Of a stretch of 64,000 bases of DNA, positions 8,075 to 17,374 are shown in pieces. The translations under genes were made by a program, and so were the position numbers. Origin of the DNA: Acidaminococcus intestini DSM 21505 (GTDB lineage Bacteria > Bacillota > Negativicutes > Acidaminococcales > Acidaminococcaceae); contig NZ_KE384298.1 in the NCBI RefSeq assembly GCF_000425045.1, positions 67,933-131,932 of the forward strand. The letters run 5' to 3'. The notes beneath the pieces are model-generated. The model was not told the origin of the DNA. It searched no databases and saw only the letters and a list, made by a program, of their open reading frames with translations. Numbering within the stretch: the stretch's first letter is position 1; every line of letters starts with the position of its first letter.

Positions 8075-9415
8075 TTACTTTCCCTTTGCCTGCGCAAAGA
8101 GCCACTCCTTAATGGCATCAAAGGAATAGGCAAAGCTCCACGTATACATATGGTTCCCGCCCTTAAATACTGTATAGTAGATATGGGTGTTAGGCCGTAA
8201 CAATTGCTCTATTTTGTCATTGAGGGTCCCTACAGGAAGGGTGCTGTCCCAAAGCGTCTCATTCCGCGCCACCTTTACGCCTGCTTTTTCCCAGAGTGCG
8301 GTCGTTTCATTCATTGTGGGGTAGGCTTTATTATCCCCTTCACAGACGGTGATCCAAAGGGGCTTATCCTTGAGGACCTGCATTTCCTTGGGATCCCATT
8401 GGCAGGCCACAAGATACTGGGCCGCAAAAAAATCGGGGTAGCGGTCACTGATGGCAATATTGGCCATACCGCCCTGGGACTGTCCTGTCCCATAGATCCT
8501 GTTTGGATCGACAGGGTAGGTCTTGACCGCATAATCAAGGAAATGCTTGAGCAAGGTGAGACCCTTTGTCCAATGATGATCATCGGCGGTCAGCATACCC
8601 AGTTTCGTCACAAGCTCAGACGTATACTGCGGGGCAACAACAATCGAAGGGTGCTTTGCCTGAAAAGCAGGATCGGTCCAGACTGTGGCCCCGTTGCCTT
8701 GATAAAGCGGCGTCGTAAGATCATCATTATTGCCGCTCATATCAACGCCAAAGTAGACCAGGGGCAGTTTCTCTCCCTGCTTGATTTCCTTGGGCAGATA
8801 TAGATTATACGGCAGGGAAATGCCCGTTTCTGGGTCTGTAAAGACTTTCTGCGTAAAGCGGGAAAGATCGGGTTCAAGCGTTCGAGTCGACGCTATGAAT
8901 CGGGTGGAGCCAGGGCTTTTATCCCCTCCCGCGCCAGTTACTTCCCCCACTTGTTTGACTGCAATGCCAAGATCCGGGGCTTTGCGATCAGAATGACCAT
9001 CAAGCTTGGGTTCCTGCCTCATTTTTTCCTTTGTTTCCTTTTGGGGCGGTGCGGGCAGTGTTTCAGGCACCGTATTTTCTGTCTTTACCTTCAAGATGAC
9101 ATAGCGGCCTTCCTCAGCCGCCTTAAGGGCGGGCAAAGAGCGAGTTACCTGGACGCTTTCAAGGGTACCCTTTGAAAGGACATAATCTTTGGGAGAAACG
9201 GAACTTGCCAGAAGGGGCTCACTGTAAGTCAAAATGACTTCCGAAATTTTTTCCCCATCGCCAAAGACGCGGGCCACACCGGTCACCTCGTTGACGGTGG
9301 GCGCCGCTTCTCCGCTTCCCATAAGGCCCACCAGGATCAGGCACAATAAGCCTTGCCCCAGCCTGCGGCCGATTACGGCTTCTTTTATGCCGCCTTTTTT
9401 TATCCGTATAAACAT
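8075..9415 (-). CDS. Secreted alpha/beta-hydrolase esterase (PHB-depolymerase/EstA-like)
   Basis: A 446-aa exported hydrolase. After a long basic N-terminus there is a hydrophobic signal segment ending at about residue 38 (GSGEAA). Residues 45-130 look like an Ig-like N-terminal domain as in EstA-type esterases, then a low-complexity linker rich in Pro, Lys and Gly. The catalytic domain carries the nucleophile elbow GTGQSQGG near residue 311 and a plausible catalytic His in GGNHMYTW near 425. The substrate cannot be told; peptide or ester hydrolysis outside the inner membrane is likely. It is monocistronic, divergent from the phosphatase operon. Confidence 0.78.
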   Translation of the reverse strand: MFIRIKKGGIKEAVIGRRLGQGLLCLILVGLMGSGEAAPTVNEVTGVARVFGDGEKISEVILTYSEPLLASSVSPKDYVLSKGTLESVQVTRSLPALKAAEEGRYVILKVKTENTVPETLPAPPQKETKEKMRQEPKLDGHSDRKAPDLGIAVKQVGEVTGAGGDKSPGSTRFIASTRTLEPDLSRFTQKVFTDPETGISLPYNLYLPKEIKQGEKLPLVYFGVDMSGNNDDLTTPLYQGNGATVWTDPAFQAKHPSIVVAPQYTSELVTKLGMLTADDHHWTKGLTLLKHFLDYAVKTYPVDPNRIYGTGQSQGGMANIAISDRYPDFFAAQYLVACQWDPKEMQVLKDKPLWITVCEGDNKAYPTMNETTALWEKAGVKVARNETLWDSTLPVGTLNDKIEQLLRPNTHIYYTVFKGGNHMYTWSFAYSFDAIKEWLFAQAKGK

Positions 9416-9626
9416 GAAAAGACCTCCTCAGCATGAAATCGATTCCATTCTAGCAAATAGAAAATGAAAATAAGATGAAAGAAAAAAGAATAGCTGCCGT
9501 TGTTTGGCCGCGGCAATTTACGGTAATTTTACCAAGCTTTTGCAGAAACCTCCAGTTTCCTATGCTACACTCCTTCCATATAAAGAATCTTTTTCTTTGA
9601 AGCAAAATCATAGAGGAGGTTTGTTT
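9416..9626. other. Divergent promoter region, esterase/alkaline phosphatase
   Basis: This 211-bp spacer feeds two diverging genes. A small dyad GGTAA-TT-TTACC lies at about 9523-9534. A possible extended -10 (TGCTACACT) for the phosphatase lies near 9570, with TTGCAG upstream at a poor distance. The ribosome-binding site GAGGAGG precedes the plus-strand gene. No recognisable Pho box was seen. Confidence 0.35.
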
Positions 9627-11522
9627 ATGAACACAAAACGTAAGCTTCGCCTATTTATCCAACTGTCGATGTTAGGGGCCCTTTCCATGGGCATCACCTC
9701 GACCCATGATGCCGTGGCTTTTGCGGCAGCATCCTCCATCTCGCAGGTGGCTGAATTCCATAACCGGATGCAGGAGACGGCAGATAACGGTGCCATTACC
9801 ATCCTGCCAATCAACCGTGCCAAATTCTGGGCCGGTCAGCGGTTTGACTTTGAGGTGGAATTTCCCAAAAACAGCACAAACTTCAACGTCGGCATCAACG
9901 GAGAAGGGGCAGAAAAAGTCTTTGGGAAAAAGGCCATCATCACAGACTACGGCACCCACATTTCCTACCGCATCAACAATGTCACCTTTGACAAAATCGG
10001 TGAAAAAAGGGTAACGGCTTCCGCCAGCGGCCTTTCTGGAAGGCTCCAGGCAAAAGCCGCCTATACGGTGGTCCAGGAAAAAGCAAGGCGGCGCGCCAAG
10101 AATGTCATCCTCTTCATTGGTGACGGCATGAGCATGCAGGCAAAGGAACTGGGCCGCATCCTTTCAAAAGGCCTTTCAAACGGAAAATTCAATGACGTCC
10201 TTTCCATGGAAAAGATGCCAAGCCTTGCCCTTGTCACAACAAGCGGCTATGACTCTATTGTAACGGACTCGGCAAACTCCATGTCCGCCTATATGACGGG
10301 CAATAAATCCGTCGTCAATGCCATGGGTGTCTACGAAAATAGGACCAAAGATCCCCTCGATGACCCAAAGGTGGAAACGGCAGCGGAAATCCTCTCCCGC
10401 AGTAAGAAGATGAGCTACGGCATGGTTACGACCGCGGCTGTTACGGATGCTACACCAGCGGCCGTCACGGCCCATACGCGTCGACGTGGGGAACAAAACT
10501 ACATTGCTGCCGATTTCCTCAGTCGCAGGAATCCGCCAAAAGTGGTCATGGGCGGTGGGGCACAGTTCTTCCTTCCGCTGCAGACGCCCGGTTCCAAACG
10601 CAAGGATGACCGTAACCTGATCCAGGAATTCAAGGATAAAGGTTATCAATTTGCCGGCACCAAGACGGAATTAAATGCTCTCAACGGCGATCAGCCCATT
10701 CTGGGGCTTTTCACCATGAACCACATGAACGTTTACATGGACCGTGAATTCCTGCCCAAAAACAGCAAGGTCCTGAAAGGGTTTACTGACCAGCCTGGCC
10801 TCCTTGATATGACAAAAAAAGCCGTATCCGTACTTGAAAAAAATCCGAATGGCTTCTTTCTCATGAGTGAAGGCGGCAGCATTGATAAGCAGCTCCATAC
10901 CATGGACTGGCAGCGTTCCACCTATGACACCATCGAATTTGATCAAACCATCGAATGGGCGCAGGACTACGCCAAAAAGCACAATGATGATACACTTATC
11001 ATTGTCGTTGCGGACCATGCCCACGGCATCAGCATCAGCGGCACCTATAAGGAAGAAAATGGCAAGACCGGCCGCGAAGCGGTTCGCGTCTACGGCGATG
11101 CCAAGTGGCCGACCTTCGTTGATGAAAACCACGACGGGTATCCCGATAACCCTGATCCGGATGTCACCCTGGCCGTGCAGTACGCCAATGCCCCGGACCA
11201 TTACGAAAATTATCGTTTCCAGCCTGAACCGACTGTTCCGGCAACGACCGATGCCAAAGGAAACGTCATTGCCAACCCGAAACGCGCACCCAAAGGAGCC
11301 CGTCTTGTCCAAGGCGACCTGCCGACGACAACCGGAGAAACGAGCGAATGCCATTCTGCCGACGATGTAGTACTCATGGCCCAAGGCCCTGGTTCTGAAT
11401 ACTTCCACGGCGTCATGGACAACACGGAAGTCTTCTTTGGGATCCTTCGCGCCCTCGGTGTCGACGCCCATAAAGGCACGCCGGAAGTTTCCTTTACATC
11501 AGAAAGCGGTGACAGCAAGTGA
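9627..11522 (+). CDS. Secreted alkaline phosphatase (PhoA superfamily)
   Basis: Zinc/magnesium phosphomonoesterase. The chosen start, ATG 9627 after GAGGAGG, gives 631 aa with a signal peptide of about 33 residues. Residues 35-150 form an N-terminal Ig-like extension; the catalytic domain starts at NVILFIGDGM near 158. TDSANSMSAYMTG near 213-225 holds the phosphorylated Ser region, and VVADHAHG near 461 plus ECHSADDVVL further on supply metal ligands. It is the first gene of a four-gene plus-strand operon, overlapping the next by 4 bp. Its role may be phosphate scavenging; its coupling to an ABC export-type pair is unusual. Confidence 0.9.
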   Translation: MNTKRKLRLFIQLSMLGALSMGITSTHDAVAFAAASSISQVAEFHNRMQETADNGAITILPINRAKFWAGQRFDFEVEFPKNSTNFNVGINGEGAEKVFGKKAIITDYGTHISYRINNVTFDKIGEKRVTASASGLSGRLQAKAAYTVVQEKARRRAKNVILFIGDGMSMQAKELGRILSKGLSNGKFNDVLSMEKMPSLALVTTSGYDSIVTDSANSMSAYMTGNKSVVNAMGVYENRTKDPLDDPKVETAAEILSRSKKMSYGMVTTAAVTDATPAAVTAHTRRRGEQNYIAADFLSRRNPPKVVMGGGAQFFLPLQTPGSKRKDDRNLIQEFKDKGYQFAGTKTELNALNGDQPILGLFTMNHMNVYMDREFLPKNSKVLKGFTDQPGLLDMTKKAVSVLEKNPNGFFLMSEGGSIDKQLHTMDWQRSTYDTIEFDQTIEWAQDYAKKHNDDTLIIVVADHAHGISISGTYKEENGKTGREAVRVYGDAKWPTFVDENHDGYPDNPDPDVTLAVQYANAPDHYENYRFQPEPTVPATTDAKGNVIANPKRAPKGARLVQGDLPTTTGETSECHSADDVVLMAQGPGSEYFHGVMDNTEVFFGILRALGVDAHKGTPEVSFTSESGDSK

Positions 11523-11962
11523 GATTGGAAAAGGTCTTCAGAAAGTTTCTTGCTTCCCTCTTCCTATCCATCACAATGAGTATCGCCTTGGAGGCCAATG
11601 CGGCCTCCTTGGATTTTTCTGATATGTACAGCGGAGCAAGTTCGGAAGGGCTCGTCTTTTCGGATACCCTGAATTCCCTGAATGGTTCGGAAGTGACCAT
11701 GACGGGGTTCATGGCGCCCCCCTTAAAGCCCTCCATCAATTTCTTTGTCCTTACGGAAACGCCCATGGCTGTTTGTCCCTTCTGTTCCACCGATGCAGAC
11801 TGGCCCTATAACATGGTTGTCGTCTACGTCAACGGCAGTGTGGACGCCCTACCTTACGACCAGGAAGTGACCGTAACGGGGACCCTGGATCTTGGCAGCT
11901 ATATGGATGGGGATACGGGCTTTGTGAGCCAGGTTCGCCTTCTTGATGCCACCGTGGAATAG
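11519..11962 (+). CDS. Small secreted CxxC protein, DUF3299-like
   Basis: A 147-aa exported protein starting at GTG 11519, which overlaps the phosphatase stop codon as GTGA. A signal peptide ends near residue 28 (EANA-A). The mature part contains GFMAPPLKP, an FVLTETP strand, then AVCPFCSTDADWP with Cys86 and Cys89, and a beta-rich tail. This resembles DUF3299-type proteins, which I recall near MacB-like transporters in Gram-negative zinc-responsive loci; that link is from memory and unverified. Metal binding or thiol chemistry by the CxxC pair is plausible. It lies 9 bp before the ATPase gene. Confidence 0.6.
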   Translation: MRLEKVFRKFLASLFLSITMSIALEANAASLDFSDMYSGASSEGLVFSDTLNSLNGSEVTMTGFMAPPLKPSINFFVLTETPMAVCPFCSTDADWPYNMVVVYVNGSVDALPYDQEVTVTGTLDLGSYMDGDTGFVSQVRLLDATVE

Positions 11963-11971
11963 GAGGTCCAT

Positions 11972-12640
11972 ATGCTCAAAGTTACCCATTTGGTCCATCG
12001 CTATCCTGACGGAAGAAGATTCCTGACAGCCCTTTCCGTGCCCCATCTAGAAGCCTATGACGGCGAAGCGTGGTGCATCACAGGACCAAGCGGCAGTGGA
12101 AAATCGACCTTTCTCCATTGCCTTTCAGGTCTCCTGCGCCCTACAGAAGGGGATATTTCCTATAAGGGCCGTTCCCTTACCCTTGATATGTCGGACGCAG
12201 ACCTTGATGTGTTTCGGGGCCGCACCATTGGCTGCCTCTATCAAAAGTTTAACCTCCTGCCCTTTCTTTCAGCCCGGGATAACATCCTCCTTGGCGCCCA
12301 TTTTGGCGGTGTACCGAAAAAGGAGGCCGAAGCTAGACTGTCAGCTCTTGCAGAAAAGATGGGCCTCATGCACCTTCTTTCCCATTACCCCAATGAACTG
12401 AGCCAGGGGGAAGAACAGCGAACCGCCCTTGCCCGGGCTCTCATCAAGGAGCCGCCAATCCTCCTTGCCGATGAACCGACAGCCAACCTGGATGAGGATA
12501 ATAGCCGCATCGTCATTCATCTGCTCCTTGACTATGTAAAAGCGCACAACGCCCTAATTTTTGTAGCAAGCCATGACCCTATGGTGATTCGTTCCTTCAG
12601 CCACATCCTGCCCCTTCATAAAGGAGGCGCCCATGCTTAG
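11972..12640 (+). CDS. MacB/LolD-type ABC transporter ATP-binding protein
   Basis: A 222-aa ATPase of the LolD/MacB/FtsE class. Walker A is GPSGSGKST (residues 38-46), Walker B ILLADEPTANLD, and the H-loop lies in FVASHDP. The signature is LSQGEEQRTALARAL, where the usual LSGGQ reads LSQGE, a deviation common in LolD-like proteins. It follows the CxxC protein by 9 bp and overlaps the permease gene by 8 bp, so the two form one transporter. Such proteins usually power mechanotransmission rather than import. Confidence 0.88.
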   Translation: MLKVTHLVHRYPDGRRFLTALSVPHLEAYDGEAWCITGPSGSGKSTFLHCLSGLLRPTEGDISYKGRSLTLDMSDADLDVFRGRTIGCLYQKFNLLPFLSARDNILLGAHFGGVPKKEAEARLSALAEKMGLMHLLSHYPNELSQGEEQRTALARALIKEPPILLADEPTANLDEDNSRIVIHLLLDYVKAHNALIFVASHDPMVIRSFSHILPLHKGGAHA

Positions 12641-13856
12641 AAAAGCTGCGTTGCGGCAGCTCATCCACCGGCCCATGACAACCCTTCTCATGATACTCAT
12701 CATGGGCCTTTCCCTTGGCATCAGCCTCTTTTTATCGGCCCTCCACGAAGGGATCCATGAAGGACTCACAAAGGCGACGGAACCGTTTAGCCTGCTTGTA
12801 AGCTCACCAGGAAGCCAGTATCAGCTCGTTCTGACGTCCGTCTTTTTACAGGACCGGCCCCTCCCCAACCTTCCCTATGAAGAAGTGGATGCTCTCTCAG
12901 GCCAGAAAAATCTCGTCAGTTTCGCCCTGCCCTTGGCCTTTGGTGATTCCTACGGAGGTTATCGCGTTGTCGGGACGACGGGCGGCATCTTTGCCATGAC
13001 GACGGGGAAAAATAAGGACAAGTGGCTGATCCTTCAGCAAGGCCGTCCCTTTTCCGCGCCCTATGAAGCCGTCATTGGTGCGGACGTCGCGCGGCGCCTT
13101 CATCTAACCGTTGGATCCACCTTTTCTTCCCTCCACGGTCTCGTCCAAAAAGGCCGCGCCCACAAGGAGCATCCCTACACCGTCGTTGGCATCTTAACCG
13201 ACGTCAAAGGGCCCTATAACCAGGCCATCCTGACTTCCATCGAGTCCATTTGGGACGCCCATGAGCACAAGAAGAATAAGAGGCTAGAGGCCAAGAAGGC
13301 GGATAATAAGACGCACAATGACCATAAGGAAGTAAGCGCCATCCTCGTCGAACCTGTAGGCTACAGCGAAGCCTACCAGCTTGCCGCAAAATATCAGCAC
13401 CGCAAAGACGCCATGCTCGTTTTCCCGTCCCAGAGCATCGTCCAGCTCTTTAATCTCATGGGCTGCGGCGAAAGAATGTGGCAGAAAGTGGGACTTTTCC
13501 TCATAGTTCTTTCCACCCTTATCGTCGTTATGACAAGCTATCTTTCAAGCCTTTCGAGACTTCGGGAATATGCCATCATGCGGGCCCTCGGGGCTACGGG
13601 AAAAGACATTTCCCACATTTTCCTTTGGCAAAACGCCTTTCTCGTCCTTTGCGGCACCGCTGCAGGCACCCTTTTAGGAATCGGGGCCTATACTCTCTTA
13701 GCCCACGCCCTTGCGTCAACGACGGCCCTTTCGCTGCCACTTTTTTCCTTTTCACCGGTCATGGGAATCCTCCTTGCTGCCACGGTGGCAGCAACCCTTC
13801 TATTAAGTCTTATTCCTTTGAAAATCCTGAAAGAAAAACTGGCCTCCATGATGTGA
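12633..13856 (+). CDS. FtsX-like ABC transporter permease with a His/Lys-rich insert
   Basis: A 407-aa MacB/LolC-type permease: one transmembrane helix at about residues 15-38, a large extracytoplasmic domain (about 40-275), then three C-terminal helices of the FtsX core (near 285, 335 and 375). The periplasmic domain has a charged insert at about 209-232 (EHKKNKRLEAKK, then KTHNDHKE) with four His residues, suggestive of metal binding. Overlap with the ATPase gene fixes it as its partner. The substrate is unknown; the operon context points to periplasmic metal, phosphatase maturation or lipoprotein handling. Confidence 0.85.
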   Translation: MLRKAALRQLIHRPMTTLLMILIMGLSLGISLFLSALHEGIHEGLTKATEPFSLLVSSPGSQYQLVLTSVFLQDRPLPNLPYEEVDALSGQKNLVSFALPLAFGDSYGGYRVVGTTGGIFAMTTGKNKDKWLILQQGRPFSAPYEAVIGADVARRLHLTVGSTFSSLHGLVQKGRAHKEHPYTVVGILTDVKGPYNQAILTSIESIWDAHEHKKNKRLEAKKADNKTHNDHKEVSAILVEPVGYSEAYQLAAKYQHRKDAMLVFPSQSIVQLFNLMGCGERMWQKVGLFLIVLSTLIVVMTSYLSSLSRLREYAIMRALGATGKDISHIFLWQNAFLVLCGTAAGTLLGIGAYTLLAHALASTTALSLPLFSFSPVMGILLAATVAATLLLSLIPLKILKEKLASMM

Positions 13857-13861
13857 TCCTT

Positions 13862-13907
13862 AATAGAAAAACTCCTTCCAATCCATGCCGGAAGGAGTTT
13901 TTCTATT
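13862..13907. terminator. Bidirectional terminator between permease and pepD
   Basis: A perfect 18-bp inverted repeat (AATAGAAAAACTCCTTCC and its complement, 10-nt loop) with A-tracts and T-tracts at both ends lies between convergent genes and can serve both. Confidence 0.92.
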
Positions 13908-13920
13908 CTTACGATACGGC

Positions 13921-15384
13921 TTAGGCATCGCTGCGGGAGAAGCCATTTTTCATGGCCATGCTCGCTTCGTAAAGGACCTTGCCTAGGCAGGTATCGGTCT
14001 TTTCCTTTACCATAGCCGCCATGGCGGCATTGGCCTGTTCAAGGAAAGCCGTCACGCCGCCTTCGGCTTCTTTTTTATCCGTATCACAGATCATGGCGTG
14101 AGCCGCGGAGGCAACGGCCTTTTGGTAGCGCTCAATGGCACTTGCCGTGCGGGCATAGTGGGCATCGGCAAGGGCGCCGATGAGGCGATTAGCCCAGTAG
14201 AATTCTTCCGTCGACGGCACTGTCCCCGCATGGTTCAAATAGTCCGGTGTCTTCGTCACATTAGCATAAAACGGCACAAAGGCATTGAAGACATTGGAGC
14301 CTTCCGCAATCCACATAAGAGCCATACGGTCCTTTTTGGCGTAGGGCCGCAACTGGGTTAGGGCAACAAAGTTATTGCGATTGATGCCGATGGGACGATA
14401 CTTGCCTTTCAGGGGATGGTCCACCTTGCTGTAACAGTCAAAGGGGGTTCCTTGGTAATGAGCACTGAGGACATACTTTACATCTTCGACAGTCACCTTC
14501 CGTTCCGGCATGAGGCACCAAGGCAGGTCATCATCTTCAGGACCGTAATCGGCATCAGGACCATCCCACAAGGCGGAATGGGGATTGAAAAAGCGCAGCA
14601 TGAACCATGCCCGGGGCGTATTGTATGTGTGATCCGCATCATCATGACTGCCAAAAGCGGCCCGCGCGTCAAAGGCAAAATCCTTTTCAAGGGCATAGTC
14701 TTCTCCTTCATGGATGGTCAGGTCAAGGTGATTGTCCCGAATAAAGGAAATAAGGTCTGCGCTGCACATATGGTCTTCCTGAGCTCCAAAGGCATCGACA
14801 AAATCCAATAAATCGATTCCCTGCTGATTGGGCATGACCACATACCCATCATCAGGAACGCGTTTGGCAATCCAGTGATGACCGCCAATGCTTTCAAACC
14901 ACCAAACTTCATTTTCATCCTGGAAACCGACACCGTTCATTTCATAGGTCCCATAGCGCATGATGAGGTCGCCCAGCCGTTTGACACCTTCCCGGGCACT
15001 GTGGATATAAGGCAGGACCAAGGTGAGCATGTCCTCTTCGCCAATGCCATCTTTTACAAGCGGATCGGCGCCAAGGACGCGGGGATTTGAGGTGATGGTC
15101 TCCGTTTCGCTCATGGCCACATTGAGCTCATTGATTCCCGCTTCGCCCCAAATACCTTCATCTGCTTGGGCATTTGGCATGGCTGTATAGCGCAGGGGCG
15201 TTTCGGTCAGCTCGATTTCAAAAGCAGACAGGACTGACCGATAGTGGCGGGGTTGGTCTTCAGGATTGACTGTAATAAATTTCTTCGGCGTAAAACTTCC
15301 CGCACCGGAATCCTCATTGCGGGCCATCATGGTCGAACCATCATAGGTTGCATTTTTTCCGACAAGCAGCGTTGTACAGGGCAT
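13921..15384 (-). CDS. pepD: C69 family dipeptidase (PepD-like)
   Basis: An Ntn-hydrolase dipeptidase of 487 aa. The N-terminus MPCTTLLVGKNATYDGS provides Cys3, the expected nucleophile after removal of the short leader, followed by the family stretch MMARNEDSG. GINELNVAMSETETI and WWFESIGGHHWIAKR are also typical. There is no signal peptide, so action is cytoplasmic. It converges with the ABC permease gene and diverges from a symporter. It fits a peptide- and amino-acid-using lifestyle, together with the M18 and M20 peptidases in this window. Confidence 0.92.
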   Translation of the reverse strand: MPCTTLLVGKNATYDGSTMMARNEDSGAGSFTPKKFITVNPEDQPRHYRSVLSAFEIELTETPLRYTAMPNAQADEGIWGEAGINELNVAMSETETITSNPRVLGADPLVKDGIGEEDMLTLVLPYIHSAREGVKRLGDLIMRYGTYEMNGVGFQDENEVWWFESIGGHHWIAKRVPDDGYVVMPNQQGIDLLDFVDAFGAQEDHMCSADLISFIRDNHLDLTIHEGEDYALEKDFAFDARAAFGSHDDADHTYNTPRAWFMLRFFNPHSALWDGPDADYGPEDDDLPWCLMPERKVTVEDVKYVLSAHYQGTPFDCYSKVDHPLKGKYRPIGINRNNFVALTQLRPYAKKDRMALMWIAEGSNVFNAFVPFYANVTKTPDYLNHAGTVPSTEEFYWANRLIGALADAHYARTASAIERYQKAVASAAHAMICDTDKKEAEGGVTAFLEQANAAMAAMVKEKTDTCLGKVLYEASMAMKNGFSRSDA

Positions 15385-15718
15385 ACGGATCCTCCTTTAT
15401 CTCTTGTCAAAACTTACCTAAAAGGAACGCAGAAGGCGTTCCATAAAATCCTATTCTCCACTCTCGCACAAAGGGCAGGGTATATTTTTATTGTAGGCGA
15501 TAGGAGGCATCTTGGCAAGAAAGGCGCCGCATATAATTCCTACTAAGTTAATGTATTATCCTTTTCGCCATGCTGAAAAAACTTGAAATCTCTGATTTTT
15601 ATTGCATTTTCTCAATTTCCTATGATATTATATGAATTATTCTCATTAGGTAGAACCTGATGAAGAAAGATCCATGGGGGGATCTTTTCCATTTTTCAAA
15701 AAAGAAAGGAAGTCCATT
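15385..15718. other. Divergent intergenic region pepD/symporter with two hairpins
   Basis: This 334-bp region has no convincing gene. Upstream of pepD a hairpin GGAACGC-agaag-GCGTTCC (15424-15442) is followed on the minus strand by TTTTAGG. Upstream of the symporter GAAAGATCC and GGATCTTTT (15665-15688) form a stem followed by CATTTTTC, 30 bp before the start codon, resembling a leader terminator. AT-rich promoter-like sequence lies around 15600-15650. Confidence 0.45.
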
Positions 15719-17020
15719 ATGACCCAAGAAAACCAAACCCATGTCAAAGACACAGCTAAAAACGTCATGGCCCGCAACAATCCCCTTGCCCAAGGGCGTC
15801 AGCTCGCACTTTGGATAGGAGCCCTCATCTTTGGTGCCGTTCTCGGCTGGATGAACGTTCCCTTCCTCAACCAACTCTTCAACTTCATCGCCACCGTCTT
15901 CACCCGCCTCTTCCAGTTCATTGCTGTACCAACCATCGCTTTGGCGGTCATTACGACCCTTTCCATGATGGGATCCAAGGAAGAAACGAAAAGGATCTTC
16001 AAGCACACCATCACCTATACCCTGCTCACGACTATCTGTGCCGCCGGGATTGGCCTGCTCCTTTATCTCTGGATCCAGCCGGGCAACCTGCCGACAGAGG
16101 CCATCGGTGCCGGCGTGACGAATGTCCCCCAGAACATTGGCAAGATGAGCTACTATGACCATATGCTCTCCGTCATCCCCAACAACATCCTGACCCCCTT
16201 CCTGACGGGGAACGTCCTTTCCATCCTGCTCATTGCCACCGCTGTTGGTCTTGCCTTTGCCTTTATGCCGGAAACGGAAAACACGAAAACCCTTCTGCGT
16301 GGCATCAATGGGGCCCAGGAAGTTCTCTTTGCCCTCATCCGTGCCCTACTGAAGGTTCTTCCCATCGGCATCCTCGCCTTTGCGGCCCAGCTGTCTTCCC
16401 AGCTTGAAGCCGGCGTCATCGTCGGTGCCCTAGGCCGTTATACGCTCGTCATCATGGCCGGAAACCTCACCCAGTTCTTCATCGTTCTGCCGCTCTTTCT
16501 CCTCATCCGCGGCCTCAACCCGGTCCGCGTCATGAAAGCCATGTCCCCGGCTCTTGCCGTTGCCCTCTTTACAAAGAGTTCCGCTGCAACGCTTCCTGTC
16601 ACCATGGCTTCTGCGGAAGAAAACATGCGCATCAATCCCTCCATCAGCCGTTTCGTTCTCCCCATCTGCACAACCATCAACATGAATGGCTGTGCCGCCT
16701 TTATCCTTGTTACATCCATTTTCCTCATGCAAAATGGCGGCATGGAACTATCCTTTGGAACCATGATTGTCTGGCTCTTCATTTCTGTCTTTGCTGCCAT
16801 CGGAAACGCCGGTGTACCCATGGGCTGCTACTTCCTTACCCTGTCGCTCATGAGCGGTGTCGGCGCCCCCATCGGCATCATGGGAATCATCCTCCCCATC
16901 TACACCATCATCGATATGATTGAAACCTGTGAAAACGTCTGGTCCGACTCCTGCGTCTGCAGTATGACCCAAAATGACCTGAAAGATGAAATTCCTTTCA
17001 CGGTGGAAATAGAAGCCTAA
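15719..17020 (+). CDS. Dicarboxylate/amino acid:cation symporter (DAACS family)
   Basis: A sodium- or proton-coupled symporter of the GltP/SstT/DctA family with 433 aa. ATG 15719 follows GAAAGGAAG; an upstream in-frame ATG overlaps the leader hairpin and is less likely. About eight membrane segments are visible, along with the re-entrant loop motif KSSAATLPVT and the signature NMNGCAAF (NMDGT-like in glutamate carriers). With Asn in place of the usual Asp and Cys in place of Thr, the substrate could be a neutral amino acid or dicarboxylate rather than glutamate. Gene gltS follows on the same strand after a terminator. Confidence 0.88.
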   Translation: MTQENQTHVKDTAKNVMARNNPLAQGRQLALWIGALIFGAVLGWMNVPFLNQLFNFIATVFTRLFQFIAVPTIALAVITTLSMMGSKEETKRIFKHTITYTLLTTICAAGIGLLLYLWIQPGNLPTEAIGAGVTNVPQNIGKMSYYDHMLSVIPNNILTPFLTGNVLSILLIATAVGLAFAFMPETENTKTLLRGINGAQEVLFALIRALLKVLPIGILAFAAQLSSQLEAGVIVGALGRYTLVIMAGNLTQFFIVLPLFLLIRGLNPVRVMKAMSPALAVALFTKSSAATLPVTMASAEENMRINPSISRFVLPICTTINMNGCAAFILVTSIFLMQNGGMELSFGTMIVWLFISVFAAIGNAGVPMGCYFLTLSLMSGVGAPIGIMGIILPIYTIIDMIETCENVWSDSCVCSMTQNDLKDEIPFTVEIEA

Positions 17021-17057
17021 GCACACGAAAAAGGTTCTTTTTCCCTTGATGGGATAA

Positions 17058-17095
17058 GGCCCCCAATGCTTTTAAGAAGCGTTGGGGGCCTATTT
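17058..17095 (+). terminator. Terminator after the DAACS symporter
   Basis: GGCCCCCAATGCTT and AAGCGTTGGGGGCC form a 14-bp stem with one G-T pair, followed by TATTT. Confidence 0.85.
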
Positions 17096-17100
17096 GGGGA

Positions 17101-17374
17101 GGCAAAAACAGTGCCGCAAGTCCACATAACGTCAAAAACCTTTTTTGACGCTCATTAAATTCCTTGTTATATTGGGCGCTTTCCTGACGGCATCTGCTGT
17201 ATACTTTGAAACATCCGATTTTCTCCCATTCAGGCTTTGCTGAATCTTTGCCTTTCCTATCAATCTTTTTGATCGAACAAAGGGGAAAGCCAATCTTTTT
17301 GCATGCCCGTTCACCCTATTTTTCGCTAAAATGGAATCGTAGGGATATGACAACTTAGGAAGGAAGCGATTCAT
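17101..17374. other. gltS upstream region
   Basis: 274 bp without a gene. A small dyad GTCAAAA-acctt-TTTTGAC lies at 17131-17149. The rest is AT-leaning promoter sequence, with the ribosome-binding site GGAAGG 10 bp before the gltS ATG. No known riboswitch or T-box motif was seen. Confidence 0.4.
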
